A DNA stretch of 46,112 nucleotides from Modestobacter caceresii (GCF_000761485.1 NZ_JPMX01000096.1:1-46112); one strand, 5' to 3'; shown: positions 27,056 through 35,549, counted from the stretch's first letter. Made by a program: numbers and translations. Notes: generated from the letters alone by a model not told the origin.

Positions 27056-28825
27056 GTGAGCCCTGGGCCGTCCGCCGACGAACGGCTGCAGACCGCCCGC
27101 TGGCGGCTGCTGAACGCCAGCGCCGCCGAGGACGCCCGGGTGTTCGCCGACGAGTTCGCCCTGGCCGCGGACGACCTGGCCGCCACCGGCGAGCCCTGCT
27201 GGGACGCGTGGTCGGCCGCCTTCACCGCCCGCGCAGCGCTCTTCGACGCCGACCTCGACGGCGCGGCGGACGCCGTGGGCGCGGCCCGGGCCGCGCTCGC
27301 GGAGTGCCTCCCGTCCGCCGAGCACGCGCTGACACTGGCCTACCTGGCACACCTGGAGGTGGCCGCCGACCGGTTCGACGCGGCGATGCACCTGGCCGTG
27401 GACGCCAGCCTGCTCGCCGACCAGCTGGCCGGGGAACCGCCCAGCCGACCCCTGCACCAGGCCCACCACTGGCTGTCCCTGGCGCTGACCCGGCTGGACC
27501 TCGAGGAGCTCGCCGTGGCCCAGTCGCTGCGGGGTGCCCGGGTCGCCGCGGCCCTCCCCGACCTCGGCGACCAGTGGCAGCTGTTCCGGCTGTGCGCCCA
27601 GCAGCACGCCGAGCTGGCCCAGACGGTGCACCGGCGCGGCCAGCTCGACCGCTCGCAGCAGCTGGCCCAGGCCGCGCTGGAGTGCGCGACCACCGCCCGT
27701 GCACTGCCCTGGGACCCGAGCGATGCCGACGCCGACCTGCTCGACGTCGTCCAGGCCTGGGCCCTGACCCTGGCCGGCCGGCTCGACGACGCCCTCCCGC
27801 CGCTGCGCCGGGTGCGCCGGCACCTGACGGCCGGGGAGGGCGGTCTGTGGCTGGTCGGGTACACCGACCTGGTGCTGGGCAGGCTGCTGACCCGGCTGTG
27901 CGCCCTGGACCCCGGCGCGCACGGCGAGGAGGCCATCGACCTGCTGGTCACCGCCTCCGGTGCCTTCGCCGCGGTGAACGACCGCCGGCGGTACCGCCAG
28001 TGCCTGCTGGAGCTGGGGCAGGCCACCGCGGCGATGGGCTCCACCGCCGAGGCGCTGCACTGGCTGGAGGCCTACCGGGCCGAGACCACCCGGGCGCACC
28101 GCCGCGGGCGCGAGCTGTGGGCGGAGATGTTCGTGCGCCGCAGCCGGTTGCGCGAGGCCGAGCGGCAGAACGCCGTACTGCGCCGGCACGCCCTCGAGGA
28201 CACCCTGACCGGCCTGGGCAACCGGCGCAGCGCCGAGCGGCGGCTGACCGACCTGCGGTTGGACGTCGAGCCGGTGTCGCTGGCCGTCGTGGACGTCGAC
28301 GGCTTCAAGTCCGTCAACGACCAGAACTCGCACCTGCACGGGGACGCGGTGCTGCGCCGGGTCGCCGAGCTGCTCCGCCAGCACAGCCGCACCGGCGACG
28401 AGGTCTTCCGCTGGGCCGGCGACGAGTTCGTGGTCGTGCTGCCGAACACCACCGAGGCGCAGGCCGTGGTCGCGACGGAACGGTTGCGCAGCGCCGTCGC
28501 CTGCGCCGAGTGGGCCCACCTGCAGATGCCCGCCCCGGTGACCGTCAGCATCGGCGTCGCCACCACGGGGCCGGCCGGCGCGCCGGGGCCGAGGTCCTGG
28601 CGGGAGCTGTTCGACCGGGCCGACCTGAACCTGTTCGGCGCCAAGCGCGGCGGCCGCAACCGGGTCCGGGCGTCCGGCGGGGGGCAGCACGCGCCCGCGC
28701 CCGCCGCGCGGCCCGGCGGGCTGCCGGCCGACGCCTCGGTCGACGACCTGGTGGCCGAGGTCCTCGGCACGACCCCCCGGCGACCGGGCTGGGCCTTCGA
28801 CGACGGCACCGAGGTCGCGTCGTGA
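27056..28825 (+). CDS. TPR-like/GGDEF diguanylate cyclase
   Basis: A 589-residue cytoplasmic protein. Residues 1-370 form an all-helical Ala/Leu-rich region like degenerate TPRs. A GGDEF domain runs from EDTLTGLGNRRS (about 381) to ADLNLFGAKRGGRNRV. The active-site loop is AGDEF at residues 454-458. The inhibitory I-site RTGD lies exactly five residues before it, so c-di-GMP synthesis with product feedback is likely. There are no transmembrane segments, so input must be a cytoplasmic ligand or partner. Start: GTG 27056 with GGAGG at 27046-27050. The stop overlaps the next gene (GTGA). Confidence 0.88.
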   Translation: MSPGPSADERLQTARWRLLNASAAEDARVFADEFALAADDLAATGEPCWDAWSAAFTARAALFDADLDGAADAVGAARAALAECLPSAEHALTLAYLAHLEVAADRFDAAMHLAVDASLLADQLAGEPPSRPLHQAHHWLSLALTRLDLEELAVAQSLRGARVAAALPDLGDQWQLFRLCAQQHAELAQTVHRRGQLDRSQQLAQAALECATTARALPWDPSDADADLLDVVQAWALTLAGRLDDALPPLRRVRRHLTAGEGGLWLVGYTDLVLGRLLTRLCALDPGAHGEEAIDLLVTASGAFAAVNDRRRYRQCLLELGQATAAMGSTAEALHWLEAYRAETTRAHRRGRELWAEMFVRRSRLREAERQNAVLRRHALEDTLTGLGNRRSAERRLTDLRLDVEPVSLAVVDVDGFKSVNDQNSHLHGDAVLRRVAELLRQHSRTGDEVFRWAGDEFVVVLPNTTEAQAVVATERLRSAVACAEWAHLQMPAPVTVSIGVATTGPAGAPGPRSWRELFDRADLNLFGAKRGGRNRVRASGGGQHAPAPAARPGGLPADASVDDLVAEVLGTTPRRPGWAFDDGTEVAS

Positions 28826-31743
28826 GACTGCGGCGCGTCCGTGGTCCAGAGGGGCCGATGGGGCAGGAGGGGCCGGCCGACGCGCCGGTGCGTGACACGC
28901 CGTCGACTCCGGGGCACAGTGCCCTGGTGCCACCCGGTCTCCTGCACCAGCAGGTGAGCTCAGCCCTGGCGAACTGGCAGCTCGACACGGCCGAGACGCT
29001 GCTGCGCGAGATCGACGGCGAACTGCCCCCCGCCCCGGCCGACGACCGCCCGGCGCCGCCGCTCACCTCGCTGGCCCGCGCCTGGGCCGACACGCTCCGT
29101 GCCGAGCTCCTGGTCCGGCGCCTGCGGCGGGCCGGCTACTCCCTGCTGGGCGACCCCCTGGTCGAGGGCGGTCCCGAGCAGGAGGGTCCGCTGGACCTGC
29201 ACGGCCCGGTCGGCGCCCCGGGCGAGGCCGTGGACCGCGACAGCCGGTCGGAGTCGGCCACGCACGCGGCCCTGGCCATCTCCCTGGTCCGCTCGGCACG
29301 CGCGGCCTTCGACGCCCAGGACGACGACCTGCAGCGCGCCGCCGGCCTGGCCCGGCACGCCCGGATCGAGCTGCTGTCCCGCCGGGTCGACGCGGCGATG
29401 GACGAGGCGGTCGAGGCAGCCAGCCTGCTGGACCCGGCCCTGCCGCCGAGCCCGCTGCTGGTGCACACGCTGAGCTCCCTGGCCGCCGTGCTGGCCGACC
29501 TGGAGCTCATGCCGCTGGCCCTGGACTACCAGCGCCGGGCCGCCGACGTCACCGCCGAGGCGATCGGCGCGGCCGGCACCGACTCCGAGGCGGGCTCCGT
29601 CGACGCGCTCGCCGGGGAGGCCGCGACCCGGCTGGCCGCGCTGTGCGCCGAGGTCGGCGAGGGCCTGCTCGACGACGGCGGCGCCGACGCCGCGGCACCG
29701 CACTTCGCCGAGGCCCGCGACCTCGCCGTCCGGGCGCTGGGCCAGCTGCCCCCCGGCGTCCCCGGGCTGCTGGACGCGCAGGTGGTGCACGGCTGGGCGT
29801 TGGTCGGCCTGGGCGAGCACGCCGCCGCCCGGTCCCTGCTGACCAGCGTCGCCAGGGCGGCGTCGAGCGTGGAGGACCGCGCCCTGCTGGCCTCCGCCGA
29901 GCTGGGCCTGGGCCGCGCGCTGCGCCGCTCGGGTGACCCCCGGGCCGCCGACGACCACCTGGCCACCGCACTGGCCACCGCGACCGAGCACGGGCTGCCG
30001 CGGTTGCGCCGGGCCGCGCTGCGCGAGCTGTGCACGCTGCACGCCGAGCTGGACGACGCCGCCCGGGCGTTGCCCTACCTGCAGGCCTACCTCGCCGACG
30101 AGCTGGACCGGGTCGACGAGCGGCGCACCCGCTGGGTCGAGCTGTTCGGCCGGCGCAAGAGCCTGCTGGAGACCGAGCGGGCCGCCGGTCAGCTGCGCCG
30201 CCAGGCCTACGAGGACCCGCTCACCCACTTGCCCAACCGCCGTTACGCGGAGGCCCGGCTCGACGGGCTGCTGTCGGCCGGGGCGGTGCCCGCACTGGCC
30301 GTGGTCGACGTCGACCGGTTCAAGGCGATCAACGACGCCGCCGGGCACCCGACCGGCGACGCCGTGCTGCGTGCGGTCGGCCAGCTGCTGGTCGACGGCT
30401 GCCGGGACACCGACGAGGTGTGCCGCTGGGCCGGCGACGAGTTCGTCATCCTGCTGCCGGACACGACCTCCGAGCAGGCCGAGCGGGCGATGGAGCGCAT
30501 CCGCCGGTCGATCGCCGCGCACGACTGGTCGGCCCTCGGCGTGGAGGTGCCGGTGCGGATCAGCGTCGGCATCGCCCAGGCGGCCCGTGGCGACGACCGG
30601 CGCACCCTGTTCGCCGCCGCCGACGGGGTGCTCTACGACGCCAAGCGGGCCGGGCGGGACCGGGTCGTCCGGCTGTCCGGGGTGACCCAGACCCGGGCCG
30701 CCGACGCAGCCCCGACGACCATCGACGGTCAGGTAGCCGAGGCCCTGCCGGCGATCGACCCGTCTCCTGCGGCGGACGACGCGGGCCCGGTCGAGGCCAC
30801 CGAGCACGCCCCGGCGCCGCCTCCCGTCCGCGACGTGACCGCCTCCCCGCTGCCCGAGGAGGACGACGAACAGCCGGCGGACGCCACCGGCGGCTTCGCC
30901 CCCCTGCTGGTCGAGCCGACCGCGGAGGAGCTCGCCGTGCAGGAGCCCGCCGTCGAGGCGGCCGACGCCGAGCCGCCGGCCCGGACGGGCAGCCCGCTGG
31001 ACGAGCTCCCCGGGGGTCCGTCGGCCGGGCGACGGCTGGAGTCCGCCGAGCCCGCGGCTCCGGTGGTGAGCCCGTCGCCGTCCCCTGCTCCGATGATCGA
31101 CGTGCCGGCCCTGACGACGGGCCCGGACGTCATCTGGGGCACCGGACGCAGCACCGAGCAGGTGCTCGCCCTGGTGCGCGAGGCCCGCCGCGAGCACCCC
31201 CAGCACCCGGCGGTGGTGGTGCGGGCCAGCGCCGACACCCTGGTCGCGCTGGCCACCGAGCACGACGCGTACACGACGATGGACGCCGCGGCGATGTCCG
31301 CCGCCGTCGGCCCGGTGCCCGAGCCGGTCGGCCGGGTGGGCGTGCTCTGCGCCAGCAGCGGCGACACCCCGATCGCCGCCGAGGCGGCCTTCGTGGCGCG
31401 GGTCACCGGCACCGAGGTGGTCCGGGTCGACGACGTCGGCGGCAACCGGATCCGCCCGCTGCTCACCGACCGTTCGCTGCTCACCGACGTCGACTGCCTC
31501 GTCGTCGTCGCCGGTCTGGACGCCGCGCTGGCCAGCGTGGTCAGCGGGCTGACCGAGGTGCCGGTGGTCGCCGTCCCGACGTCGGCCGGCCAGGGCGCCA
31601 GCTCCTTCGGCGGGTTCAGCGCGCTGCTCACCATGCTCAACTCCGCCGCGCCCGGCGTCGTGGTCAGCAACATCGACAACGGCTGGTCCGCCGGCGTCTT
31701 CGCCGCCCGCATCGCCCGCCGGACCGCGTCCCTGCCGAGCTGA
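28822..31743 (+). CDS. TPR-like/GGDEF protein fused to a LarB domain
   Basis: A 973-residue fusion. Residues 40-460 are helical TPR-like repeats. The GGDEF domain (about 463-620) has AGDEF at 537-541 and the I-site RDTD five residues before. A 140-residue Pro/Ala/Glu-rich linker follows. Residues 768-973 are a LarB domain (AIR-carboxylase-like): GPDVIWGTGRSTEQV, VGVLCASSGDTPIAAEAAFV, VVVAGLDAALASVVSGL, AVPTSAGQG and NIDNGWSAG. LarB makes the pyridinium dicarboxylate precursor of the nickel-pincer cofactor. At the probable catalytic Cys position (MLNSC in relatives) this protein has Ala942. No stop, Shine-Dalgarno or start context separates the domains. Start: GTG 28822 or ATG 28858 (AGAGGGG before it). 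larC follows directly. Confidence 0.88.
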   Translation: MRLRRVRGPEGPMGQEGPADAPVRDTPSTPGHSALVPPGLLHQQVSSALANWQLDTAETLLREIDGELPPAPADDRPAPPLTSLARAWADTLRAELLVRRLRRAGYSLLGDPLVEGGPEQEGPLDLHGPVGAPGEAVDRDSRSESATHAALAISLVRSARAAFDAQDDDLQRAAGLARHARIELLSRRVDAAMDEAVEAASLLDPALPPSPLLVHTLSSLAAVLADLELMPLALDYQRRAADVTAEAIGAAGTDSEAGSVDALAGEAATRLAALCAEVGEGLLDDGGADAAAPHFAEARDLAVRALGQLPPGVPGLLDAQVVHGWALVGLGEHAAARSLLTSVARAASSVEDRALLASAELGLGRALRRSGDPRAADDHLATALATATEHGLPRLRRAALRELCTLHAELDDAARALPYLQAYLADELDRVDERRTRWVELFGRRKSLLETERAAGQLRRQAYEDPLTHLPNRRYAEARLDGLLSAGAVPALAVVDVDRFKAINDAAGHPTGDAVLRAVGQLLVDGCRDTDEVCRWAGDEFVILLPDTTSEQAERAMERIRRSIAAHDWSALGVEVPVRISVGIAQAARGDDRRTLFAAADGVLYDAKRAGRDRVVRLSGVTQTRAADAAPTTIDGQVAEALPAIDPSPAADDAGPVEATEHAPAPPPVRDVTASPLPEEDDEQPADATGGFAPLLVEPTAEELAVQEPAVEAADAEPPARTGSPLDELPGGPSAGRRLESAEPAAPVVSPSPSPAPMIDVPALTTGPDVIWGTGRSTEQVLALVREARREHPQHPAVVVRASADTLVALATEHDAYTTMDAAAMSAAVGPVPEPVGRVGVLCASSGDTPIAAEAAFVARVTGTEVVRVDDVGGNRIRPLLTDRSLLTDVDCLVVVAGLDAALASVVSGLTEVPVVAVPTSAGQGASSFGGFSALLTMLNSAAPGVVVSNIDNGWSAGVFAARIARRTASLPS

Positions 31744-31811
31744 CCATCGGCGGACGGCTGCCCGGCCCGGCGTGTCGGGCGACCACCTGCCGATGACCGA
31801 CTCGCTCAGGT

Positions 31812-31817
31812 CATGAT
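31812..31817 (+). promoter_or_regulatory. Candidate -10 of larC (leaderless layout)
   Basis: CATGAT lies exactly 6 nt before the GTG at 31824. There is no Shine-Dalgarno. The match to TANNNT is imperfect, so larC may instead be read from the upstream fusion gene. Confidence 0.3.
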
Positions 31818-31823
31818 CAGCCC

Positions 31824-33026
31824 GTGACCATCGGGTGGCTGGACCTCTCGGCGGGTGCCTCCGGCGACATGCTGCTCGGCGCGCTGGTCGACGCCGGGGT
31901 GCCGTTGGACGTGCTGGCCGACGCCGTCGCCGCGCTGCCGGTCGAGCCGGTCACCCTCACCGCCGAGCCGACCACCCGGCACGGGCTGGGCGCCACCCGG
32001 GTGCACGTGCACGCCCCGGCCAGCGACGTCCACCGCACCTGGGCCGACGTCCGGACGGTCCTGGCCGACGCCGCACTCCCCCCGGCCGTCCGGGACGGTG
32101 CCCTGGCCGTCTTCGAACGGCTCGCGGTCGCCGAGGGCCGCGTGCACCGGGTGTCCGCCGACGAGGTGCACTTCCACGAGGTCGGGGCCCTGGACGCGCT
32201 GGCCGACGTCGTCGGGGTGGTCGCCGGGTTCGCCCACCTGGCGCTGGAGCGGCTCACCGCCTCCCCCGTCGCGCTGGGCAGCGGCTCGGCCCGCGGGGCG
32301 CACGGCGTCGTCCCGGTGCCCGGCCCCGCCGTCCTGGAGCTGCTGCGCGGCGTACCGGTGGTCGCCGGCCCGGTGCCGGCGGAGACGTGCACCCCGACCG
32401 GTGCGGCGCTGCTCGCCGCGCACGTGCAGGAGTGGACGACGCTGCCGCCGATGCGGGTGGCCCGGGTCGGGTCGGGTGCCGGCGGCCGCGACCCCGAGCA
32501 GCTGCCCAACCTCGTGCGCCTGGTGCTCGGCGAGCCGGTGGAGGAGCCGGCCACCGGGCTGCTGCTGGAGACCAACGTCGACGACCTCGACCCCCGGCTG
32601 TGGCCCGGTGTGCTCGCCGAGCTGCTGGCGGCCGGGGCCTCGGACGCCTGGCTCACCCCGGTCCTGATGAAGAAGGGCCGCCCGGCGCACACGCTGTCGG
32701 TGCTCTGCCGGCCCGCGGTGCGCGCGGCGGTGCAGGACGTCGTCGTGGCCTCGACCTCGACCATCGGGCTGCGCGTCCAGGAGGTGCAGAAGGTCGCCCT
32801 GCAGCGGGTCGAGCGCACCGTGCCGGTGCTGGGCGGCTCCGTGGGCGTCAAGGTCGCGGACATCGACGGCCGGGTGGTGAACGTCAGCGTCGAGTTCGAG
32901 GACGTGGCGGCCCTGGCCCGCTCGCTCGGGCTGCCGGCGAAGGAGGTGCTGCGGGCGGCGACCGCAGCGGCGCACCGGGCCTACCCGGGGACGTCGGCTA
33001 CGCTCCTGCACCCAGAAGGGGAGTAG
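31824..33026 (+). CDS. larC: Nickel-pincer cofactor biosynthesis protein LarC
   Basis: A 400-residue cyclometallase that inserts nickel into the pyridinium bisthiocarboxylate nucleotide, using CTP. Family blocks: GWLDLSAGASGDMLLGALVD at the N-terminus, VHFHEVGALDALADVVG, the TP-TGAALLAA motif and LLLETNVDDLDPRLWPGVL. The C-terminal LarC2 part has WLTPVLMKKGRPAHTLSVLC and VKVADIDGRVVNVSVEFEDV. Here LarC1 and LarC2 form one continuous frame, unlike the programmed frameshift of Lactobacillus. It is 80 bp after the GGDEF-LarB gene. LarE and the client enzyme LarA are not in the window. The TAG stop is inside the following riboswitch. Confidence 0.94.
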   Translation: MTIGWLDLSAGASGDMLLGALVDAGVPLDVLADAVAALPVEPVTLTAEPTTRHGLGATRVHVHAPASDVHRTWADVRTVLADAALPPAVRDGALAVFERLAVAEGRVHRVSADEVHFHEVGALDALADVVGVVAGFAHLALERLTASPVALGSGSARGAHGVVPVPGPAVLELLRGVPVVAGPVPAETCTPTGAALLAAHVQEWTTLPPMRVARVGSGAGGRDPEQLPNLVRLVLGEPVEEPATGLLLETNVDDLDPRLWPGVLAELLAAGASDAWLTPVLMKKGRPAHTLSVLCRPAVRAAVQDVVVASTSTIGLRVQEVQKVALQRVERTVPVLGGSVGVKVADIDGRVVNVSVEFEDVAALARSLGLPAKEVLRAATAAAHRAYPGTSATLLHPEGE

Positions 33027-33115
33027 CCCCCCGACCGCTGGTCGACATGCTGGCGCGTCCGCGCGCCCGGTCAGCGGGCCCGCGACGCCGCGGGTGGGCG
33101 AGACCTTCCGCCCGC
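33014..33115 (+). promoter_or_regulatory. yybP-ykoY manganese riboswitch
   Basis: The aptamer's conserved strings are in order: GGGGAGTAG (33018-33026), GTCGACAT (33041-33048) and GGGCGAGACCTTCCGCCC (33095-33112). They precede a TMEM165/GDT1 gene, a known client of this manganese sensor. The first conserved box contains the larC stop codon. The Shine-Dalgarno of the next gene (33143-33147) is about 30 nt past the aptamer. Translational control is possible but not proven. Confidence 0.82.
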
Positions 33116-33155
33116 AGTCCACCCATCGGTGCGCTGCCGGACGGAGGCGCCCCGC

Positions 33156-33791
33156 ATGCCCCGGCCGGTCGCGCGAGCAGAGAGAGAACTCGTGGTCCTG
33201 TCCGTCGTCCTGGCCGCCTTCGTGCTGATCCTCCCCGTCGAACTGCCCGACAAGACGCTGTTCGCCACCCTGGTGCTGGCCACCCGGTTCCCGCCGCTGC
33301 CGGTGTTCGTCGGCGTCGGCCTGGCCTTCGGCCTGCAGGTCGCGATCGCGGTGACCGCCGGCAGCCTGCTCTCGCTGCTGCCCGAGGCGGTGGTCAGCGC
33401 CGTGGTCGCGGTGCTGTTCCTGACCGGCGCCGTGCTGCTGTGGCGGGAGTCCCGCAAGGGCGGGGACGAGGACGAGGCCACCGCGCAGGCCCGGGAGCAG
33501 ACGTCGTTCGTGCGTGCGGCGGCGATCTCCTTCGGTGTCCTGTTCGCCGCCGAGTGGGGCGACCTCTCCCAGCTGGCCACCGCCGGACTGGCCGCCCGCT
33601 ACGAAGAGCCGCTCTCGGTCTTCGTCGGGGCCTGGGCGGCGCTGCTGGTGATCTCCGGGCTGGCCGCGTTCCTGGGCCGCAAGCTCGCCGACCGCCTCCC
33701 GGTGACGCTGCTGCACCGGGTCGCGGCCGGGCTCTTCCTGGTCTTCGCCGTCGTCGCGGTGGTGGAGACCGTCCGCACCCTGACCGGCTGA
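33156..33791 (+). CDS. TMEM165/GDT1 (UPF0016) family manganese transporter
   Basis: A 211-residue inner-membrane protein with about six transmembrane helices in two inverted halves. Each half carries the family's metal motif: ELPDKT in the first (about residue 28) and EWGDLS in the second. An acidic/charged cytoplasmic loop (SRKGGDEDEATAQ) lies between. Relatives export Mn2+ (or exchange Ca/Mn with H+). The riboswitch in front fits expression when manganese is high. Start: ATG 33156 with GGAGG 8 nt upstream; GTG 33192 is a weaker choice. Confidence 0.88.
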   Translation: MPRPVARAERELVVLSVVLAAFVLILPVELPDKTLFATLVLATRFPPLPVFVGVGLAFGLQVAIAVTAGSLLSLLPEAVVSAVVAVLFLTGAVLLWRESRKGGDEDEATAQAREQTSFVRAAAISFGVLFAAEWGDLSQLATAGLAARYEEPLSVFVGAWAALLVISGLAAFLGRKLADRLPVTLLHRVAAGLFLVFAVVAVVETVRTLTG

Positions 33792-33900
33792 GCGACCACC
33801 CCTCCGGGGCAGTCGCCGCCCGGGGCGCTCAAGCCCCGACGCCCTGCTGCCGACTCCACATCACGGCCGGCATGCGGCCGGACCGGAGCAGGGAGAGGCC

Positions 33901-34488
33901 ATGCAGACGATCAAGCTCGAGGAGTCGCAGGACGTGCTGGTGCAGACGGCGGCGGCCGTCGCCGCCCAGCGCCAGTTCGCGCTGCGGCTGCGGCAGCGGA
34001 CCGTGGCCGACCCGCTCACCGGGCTGCCGGTGCGCAGCCTGCTCATCGACCGGCTGGAGCTCGCCCTGGCCGCCGCGGGCCCGGCCACCGGCCGGCTCGC
34101 CGTCCTCTCCTGCAACCTCGACGGCATCACCGTCCTGGAGGACACCCGCGGCTCCGCCGTCGCTGATGCCGCCCGGGCCGAGGCGGCCGGCCGGCTGGTC
34201 GGCGCCGTGCGCCAGGGGGACGTCGTCGCCCGGATCAGCGCCCAGACCTTCGTCCTGCTCTGCCCCGGCATCCAGGTCGCCGAGGATGCGCAGGGCATCG
34301 CCCTGCGGATCGCCGCCGCGTTCGACGAGCCGCTGCGGCCGCTGCCGGGCGTGGAGCACCGGGTGCGGCTCAGCGTCGGCGTCGCGCTCTCCGGCCGGGC
34401 CTCGACGCCGGAGTCGCTGGTGGCGTCGGCCAACGAGGCGATGACCTCCATCCGGCACGACCGCCAGGGCAGCGGCCGGCACGGCTGA
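33901..34488 (+). CDS. Degenerate GGDEF-domain protein
   Basis: A 195-residue protein that is essentially one GGDEF domain. The start DPLTGLPVRSLLIDRLELAL and the end RVRLSVGVALS are clear. The active-site loop is replaced: ARISAQTFVLLCPG stands where R-x-GGDEF-xxLL is expected. No RxxD I-site is placed correctly. It cannot be a normal diguanylate cyclase, and a c-di-GMP/GTP-binding or scaffolding role is possible. Start: ATG 33901 with GGGAGAGG before it. A short GGGGC/GCCCC hairpin lies at 33822-33837 between it and the transporter. Confidence 0.8.
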   Translation: MQTIKLEESQDVLVQTAAAVAAQRQFALRLRQRTVADPLTGLPVRSLLIDRLELALAAAGPATGRLAVLSCNLDGITVLEDTRGSAVADAARAEAAGRLVGAVRQGDVVARISAQTFVLLCPGIQVAEDAQGIALRIAAAFDEPLRPLPGVEHRVRLSVGVALSGRASTPESLVASANEAMTSIRHDRQGSGRHG

Positions 34489-34521
34489 CCCGCCGGCCCC
34501 TCAGCGCAGCGTCGGGTCCAC

Positions 34522-35421
34522 TCAGCGGAGCGTCGGGATCCACTCCGCCAGCGCGCGGCCGATCTCGTCGGGCGAGTCCTCGGGCACGAAGTGCCCACCC
34601 GGCACCGTGACCTCGGTCAGCGCCGGCCACCGCCGGACCTTGTCGCGCTGCCGGCCGACCAGGATCGACCCCGGCTCGACGTTCACGAACAGCTTGGGCA
34701 CCTCGCTGTGCGCCAGCCACTGGCCGTACCGGTCGACGACGTCGTGCACGCCCGGCGGCACGTGCTCGATCGGGAGCTGCCGCGGCCACTCCAGGGTGGG
34801 CCAGCGGTCGGCGCGCTCACCGAACGGCGCCCGGTACCGGTCGTGCGCCTCCGCCGAGAGCCCGCGCCGCACCTCGGCTGGGAGGATCTTCTCGACGAAC
34901 ACGTTCTGGTCGAGCACCTTGCGCTCGCCGTCGGCCCCGCGCATCGCCTGGAAGACCGGCTTGGCCGCGCGCGGCCAGTCCGCCCAGATCATCGGGGTGA
35001 CGATCGCCTCCATGAAGGCGATGCCGCGCACCGCCTCGGGGTGGGTGGCTGCCCAGTCGAAGCCGAGCCCCGATCCCCAGTCGTGCAGCACCAGGGTGAC
35101 CCGCTCGGTGACGCCGACCGCGTCCAGGAACCCGGCCAGGAACTCGGCGTGCCGGTCGAAGGAGTAGCTGCCCGGCCCGGGATCCGCCAGCTTGCTCGAC
35201 TCGCCCATGCCGACGAGGTCGGGGGCGAGGCAGCGGCCGAGGTGCCGGACGTGCGGGATGACGTTGCGCCACAGGTAGGACGACGTCGGGTTGCCGTGCA
35301 GGAAGACGATCGGGTCGCCCTCCCCCACGTCGACGAAGGCCATCTCCTGGTCACCGACCTGCACCCGCGAGCGCGGGAACGGGTCGTCGGCGGGCACGGG
35401 CGTGCGGACGTCGTCGGCCAT
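34522..35421 (-). CDS. Haloalkane dehalogenase (HLD-II type alpha/beta hydrolase)
   Basis: A 299-residue alpha/beta hydrolase that hydrolyses carbon-halogen bonds. The nucleophile Asp114 is in LVLHDWGSGLGF, with the halide-binding Trp next to it. The acid Glu138 is in FMEAIVTP and the base His277 is in VPGGHFVPED. These spacings (24 and 139) match the Asp-Glu-His triad of LinB/DhaA. The oxyanion/halide Asn is in FLHGNPTSSYLWRN. Start: ATG 35421 with GGGGAGA before it. A longer frame reaching 35532 adds a low-complexity tail over the MerR promoter and was rejected. The real substrate is unknown. A near-copy of its last codons (about 22 bp) lies just after the stop at 34500-34521. Confidence 0.9.
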   Translation of the reverse strand: MADDVRTPVPADDPFPRSRVQVGDQEMAFVDVGEGDPIVFLHGNPTSSYLWRNVIPHVRHLGRCLAPDLVGMGESSKLADPGPGSYSFDRHAEFLAGFLDAVGVTERVTLVLHDWGSGLGFDWAATHPEAVRGIAFMEAIVTPMIWADWPRAAKPVFQAMRGADGERKVLDQNVFVEKILPAEVRRGLSAEAHDRYRAPFGERADRWPTLEWPRQLPIEHVPPGVHDVVDRYGQWLAHSEVPKLFVNVEPGSILVGRQRDKVRRWPALTEVTVPGGHFVPEDSPDEIGRALAEWIPTLR

Positions 35422-35489
35422 GCCCTGGGTCTCCCCGCCACGTCGCCGTCCGAACCGCCCCCGACCACCAGAATGGCCATTTTGGTGGC

Positions 35490-35520
35490 TTGACCGTGAC
35501 GCGACGTCAGGCTGTTGCGT
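35490..35520 (+). promoter_or_regulatory. MerR-type autoregulated promoter of the TipA-like gene
   Basis: TTGACC (35490-35495) and TTGCGT (35515-35520) are 19 nt apart. The spacer contains the perfect palindrome TGACG-CGA-CGTCA. TipAL proteins bind this kind of site in their own promoter. The -10 resembles the TAGCGT of the other MerR promoter in the window. Confidence 0.65.
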
Positions 35521-35549
35521 GGGCTCCGTCAACGAGGAGAGGAGGGGCG

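Noticed and set aside
31093-31743. A separate larB gene starting at the ATG at 31093
   Set aside because: There is no Shine-Dalgarno or -10 at the usual distance. The domain is in frame with the GGDEF protein through a low-complexity linker, so fusion is the simpler reading.
35422-35532. N-terminal extension of the haloalkane dehalogenase to ATG 35532
   Set aside because: It would overlap the divergent MerR promoter, adds a low-complexity tail, and the family length and triad positions fit the start at 35421.
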